This document shows, in pieces, positions 45,492 through 46,825 of a stretch of DNA of 46,825 nt. The translations under genes were made by a program, and so were the position numbers. The stretch lies in contig MEDY01000234.1 in NCBI GenBank assembly GCA_001724265.1, forward strand, positions 1 to 46,825. Direction: 5' to 3'. This stretch comes from Rhizaria sp. SCN 62-66 (taxonomy: Eukaryota > Rhizaria, unplaced). Position 1 is the stretch's first letter. Every line of letters begins with the position of its first letter. Under the pieces are notes generated by a model. The model was not told where the DNA came from. It saw only the letters and a list, made by a program, of their open reading frames with translations, and searched no databases.

Positions 45492-46380
45492 ACACACAAT
45501 GTTGCAACCACTATTGACTGATGCCGTCATTTGATGCTATAAGTCATTGGTGCTCAGTTGACGCGGCCGCGCGTATATCGGGGTTGAAATGTGTTTATAT
45601 ATTGTTTAATCGAGAGAAATAAATAGCTACATAGTGAATGAGTAATACACAAAGTGATTGTCGTGACAAAACTGCATTGTATTTCAGACTTCCGACTCAT
45701 GATGCGAGCGGCATCTCAGGATACAATAGCCATTATACTGTCATTTTGGTATCTATAATTTTGTGGAAGACATGGCACGAAACGAGATTCGATGCATATG
45801 CAGATCACTGAAAGAAGTTATAGATGAGTAAACAAACGCAGATAAAATATGCTGAGATAGGATAGAAAAGAGAATGTTTGTGTTCTCAATCGTGCGACGC
45901 GTTCTTCATATGTGCGCATCGAACAAATTAAGACATTAAAAAGCAGAAATGGCGCAAGTTCTTAAACAACAACAAACATGGGACAAGAGAATTTTTAAAC
46001 AAGCTCGACTTCGGTATAACTTGCTTAAAGTCGCGCTAGTACTCGCGCATCTGGACAGTTATTATCTGAAAAGAAATTTAACGATCATATGCTGCAACAA
46101 CATCGGTAATGACAAGACTGCCGCCAGTTGTCAGCAAGAAAAACATACAAAGAGGAAAGAGAAAAGACGCCGTCTTTAGAATCCAACAAGACAATAAGCA
46201 ACAATGGCTTGTGCAGACTTCATTTGCGCAAGTTGCTGCTGATGTAAAGAGACTTAAAATAGATCGTTCATATACGTACACAGCAAAAAAACAACTGCAT
46301 GCGTGCAATTAAGCGCGGCTATGATTAAGGAGAAGATTGAATAAAACAAACGTATTGACAAAAAAATATGCAAGGAATGA
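45492..46380. other. AT-rich gap between convergent genes
   Basis: This lies between the CC2D2A stop (+) and the surface-protein stop (-) and should contain both 3' UTRs. One short AT-rich frame (45949-46179, +) is present but has a composition unlike the genes here and is not called. Confidence 0.45.
45618..45623 (+). terminator. Candidate polyadenylation signal AATAAA
   Basis: AATAAA about 130 bases after the CC2D2A stop, in AT-rich sequence. Usage is unproven. Confidence 0.35.
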
Positions 46381-46824
46381 TTACATCAAGAAAAGAGACA
46401 TAGCGAGCAGTGCGATAAGCATTGCACTTGCAGAAAATGACAAAGCAGCAGCGCCACTAACCTTGCCGCACGTTCCGTCAGCCAAACAAACGCCGGAGAG
46501 ACAGTCCGCGTTCTCGGCACAGGGCTGAGGCGGAGAGTCCGTCAGCGAGCGGAACGACACGGGCGGCGTGCTCGTGAGCGACAAAGGATACGTCGTGTTG
46601 ACGCCCGCAACTGTGGTCGTGAGAGTCATGTCGAACAGCCTCTTGTAACTTGTCACAAAGTTGCACACGACGGAGGGAGCCACGGGTTGAAAGCCACCAG
46701 TCTGCAAAGACACCTTATTGCCGCTGGCAACAACAGCATTTGTCACAGCGACGCAGTTGTGCACGTGCGAGCTGAGCGTGAACGTGTCCTCAGCCTCCAG
46801 CAGCGCAAATGCGCCAATTGGCGC
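46381..46824 (-). CDS. Surface protein, C-terminal part (likely GPI-anchored or membrane-bound), partial
   Basis: The last 147 residues of a gene that enters from beyond the right edge, ending in TAA at 46381-46383. It contains a Thr/Ser/Val-rich extracellular-type stretch with an N-glycosylation site (VNTTYP). A small Cys cluster (CAENADC, GVC, GTC) resembles a minimal EGF-like or disulfide-rich knob. After KVSGAAA comes a hydrophobic tail of about 20 residues that ends the protein with no cytoplasmic residues. A terminal hydrophobic tail without a following basic anchor is typical of a GPI-attachment signal. The family is not recognised because most of the gene is missing. Confidence 0.7.
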   Translation of the reverse strand, partial: APIGAFALLEAEDTFTLSSHVHNCVAVTNAVVASGNKVSLQTGGFQPVAPSVVCNFVTSYKRLFDMTLTTTVAGVNTTYPLSLTSTPPVSFRSLTDSPPQPCAENADCLSGVCLADGTCGKVSGAAALSFSASAMLIALLAMSLFLM

Positions 46825-46825
46825 A

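Noticed and set aside
45949-46179. Plus-strand frame of 76 codons starting with ATG in AT-rich DNA.
   Set aside because: Its composition is unlike any gene here, it has no recognisable domain, and it lies where two 3' UTRs should be.
46810-46825. Perfect 16-base palindrome TGCGCCAATTGGCGCA at the window edge.
   Set aside because: It lies inside the coding frame of the partial surface protein and is explained by ordinary codons; one short palindrome is not evidence of a site.
1-46825. CRISPR arrays, insertion sequences, viral insertions or bacterial operons.
   Set aside because: No spaced repeats, transposase or viral hallmark genes were seen. Genes are spliced, monocistronic and eukaryotic.

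Overview
This is a nuclear fragment from a flagellated or ciliated protist that I cannot place to lineage. The genes are eukaryotic: an actin 3' end, BUD32, a BAP31-like protein, a BRD8-like bromodomain protein, CC2D2A of the ciliary transition zone, SPOUT1, and an ACOT11/12-type thioesterase with a START domain. Six genes are interrupted by short GT-AG introns of about 100-530 bases. Exons are very GC-rich and dominated by Ala/Ser/Gly/Pro and Gln low-complexity sequence. Intergenic DNA and introns are AT-rich.

The main observation is that TAG behaves as a sense codon. Nine of the fourteen annotated genes end in TAA, five in TGA and none in TAG. Eight in-frame TAG codons occur in six genes: 737, 4939, 23110 (minus strand), 32784, 32895, 38484, 39915 and 44286. 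The decisive case is CC2D2A. TAG at 44286 lies inside one exon between strongly family-like sequence on both sides, where Glu is expected from family memory. Another TAG (32784) stands at the head of a Gln-coding run (TAG CAG CAA). I infer that UAG is read as an amino acid, most likely Gln, with Glu second, and that UAA and UGA remain stops. Three of the eight (4939, 38484, 39915) could instead be splice acceptors and are weaker evidence.

Layout. 1-37: actin 3' end (+). 488-1673: type I membrane protein (+). 2145-4440: SPOUT1-like (-). 4746-9256: double hotdog-START thioesterase (+), divergent from SPOUT1. 10465-10970: cold-shock domain protein (-). 11588-12397: Sel1-repeat protein (-). 13307-14326: BUD32 kinase (-). 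14862-20756: FLVCR-like transporter with a huge central loop (+), divergent from BUD32. 22238-24634: predicted N-myristoylated protein reading through TAG (-). 25458-34610: 3,050-residue low-complexity protein reading through two TAGs (+). 35445-37499: BRD8-like (+). 38460-39632: BAP31-like (+). 39906-45491: CC2D2A (+). 46381-46824: 3' end of a GPI-anchored or membrane surface protein (-).

The genes do not form a pathway; this is ordinary eukaryotic gene order. Shared genome-wide habits are visible: TAG used as sense, a 5' splice site that prefers GTACGT/GTACGC, and large low-complexity insertions inside otherwise conserved proteins.
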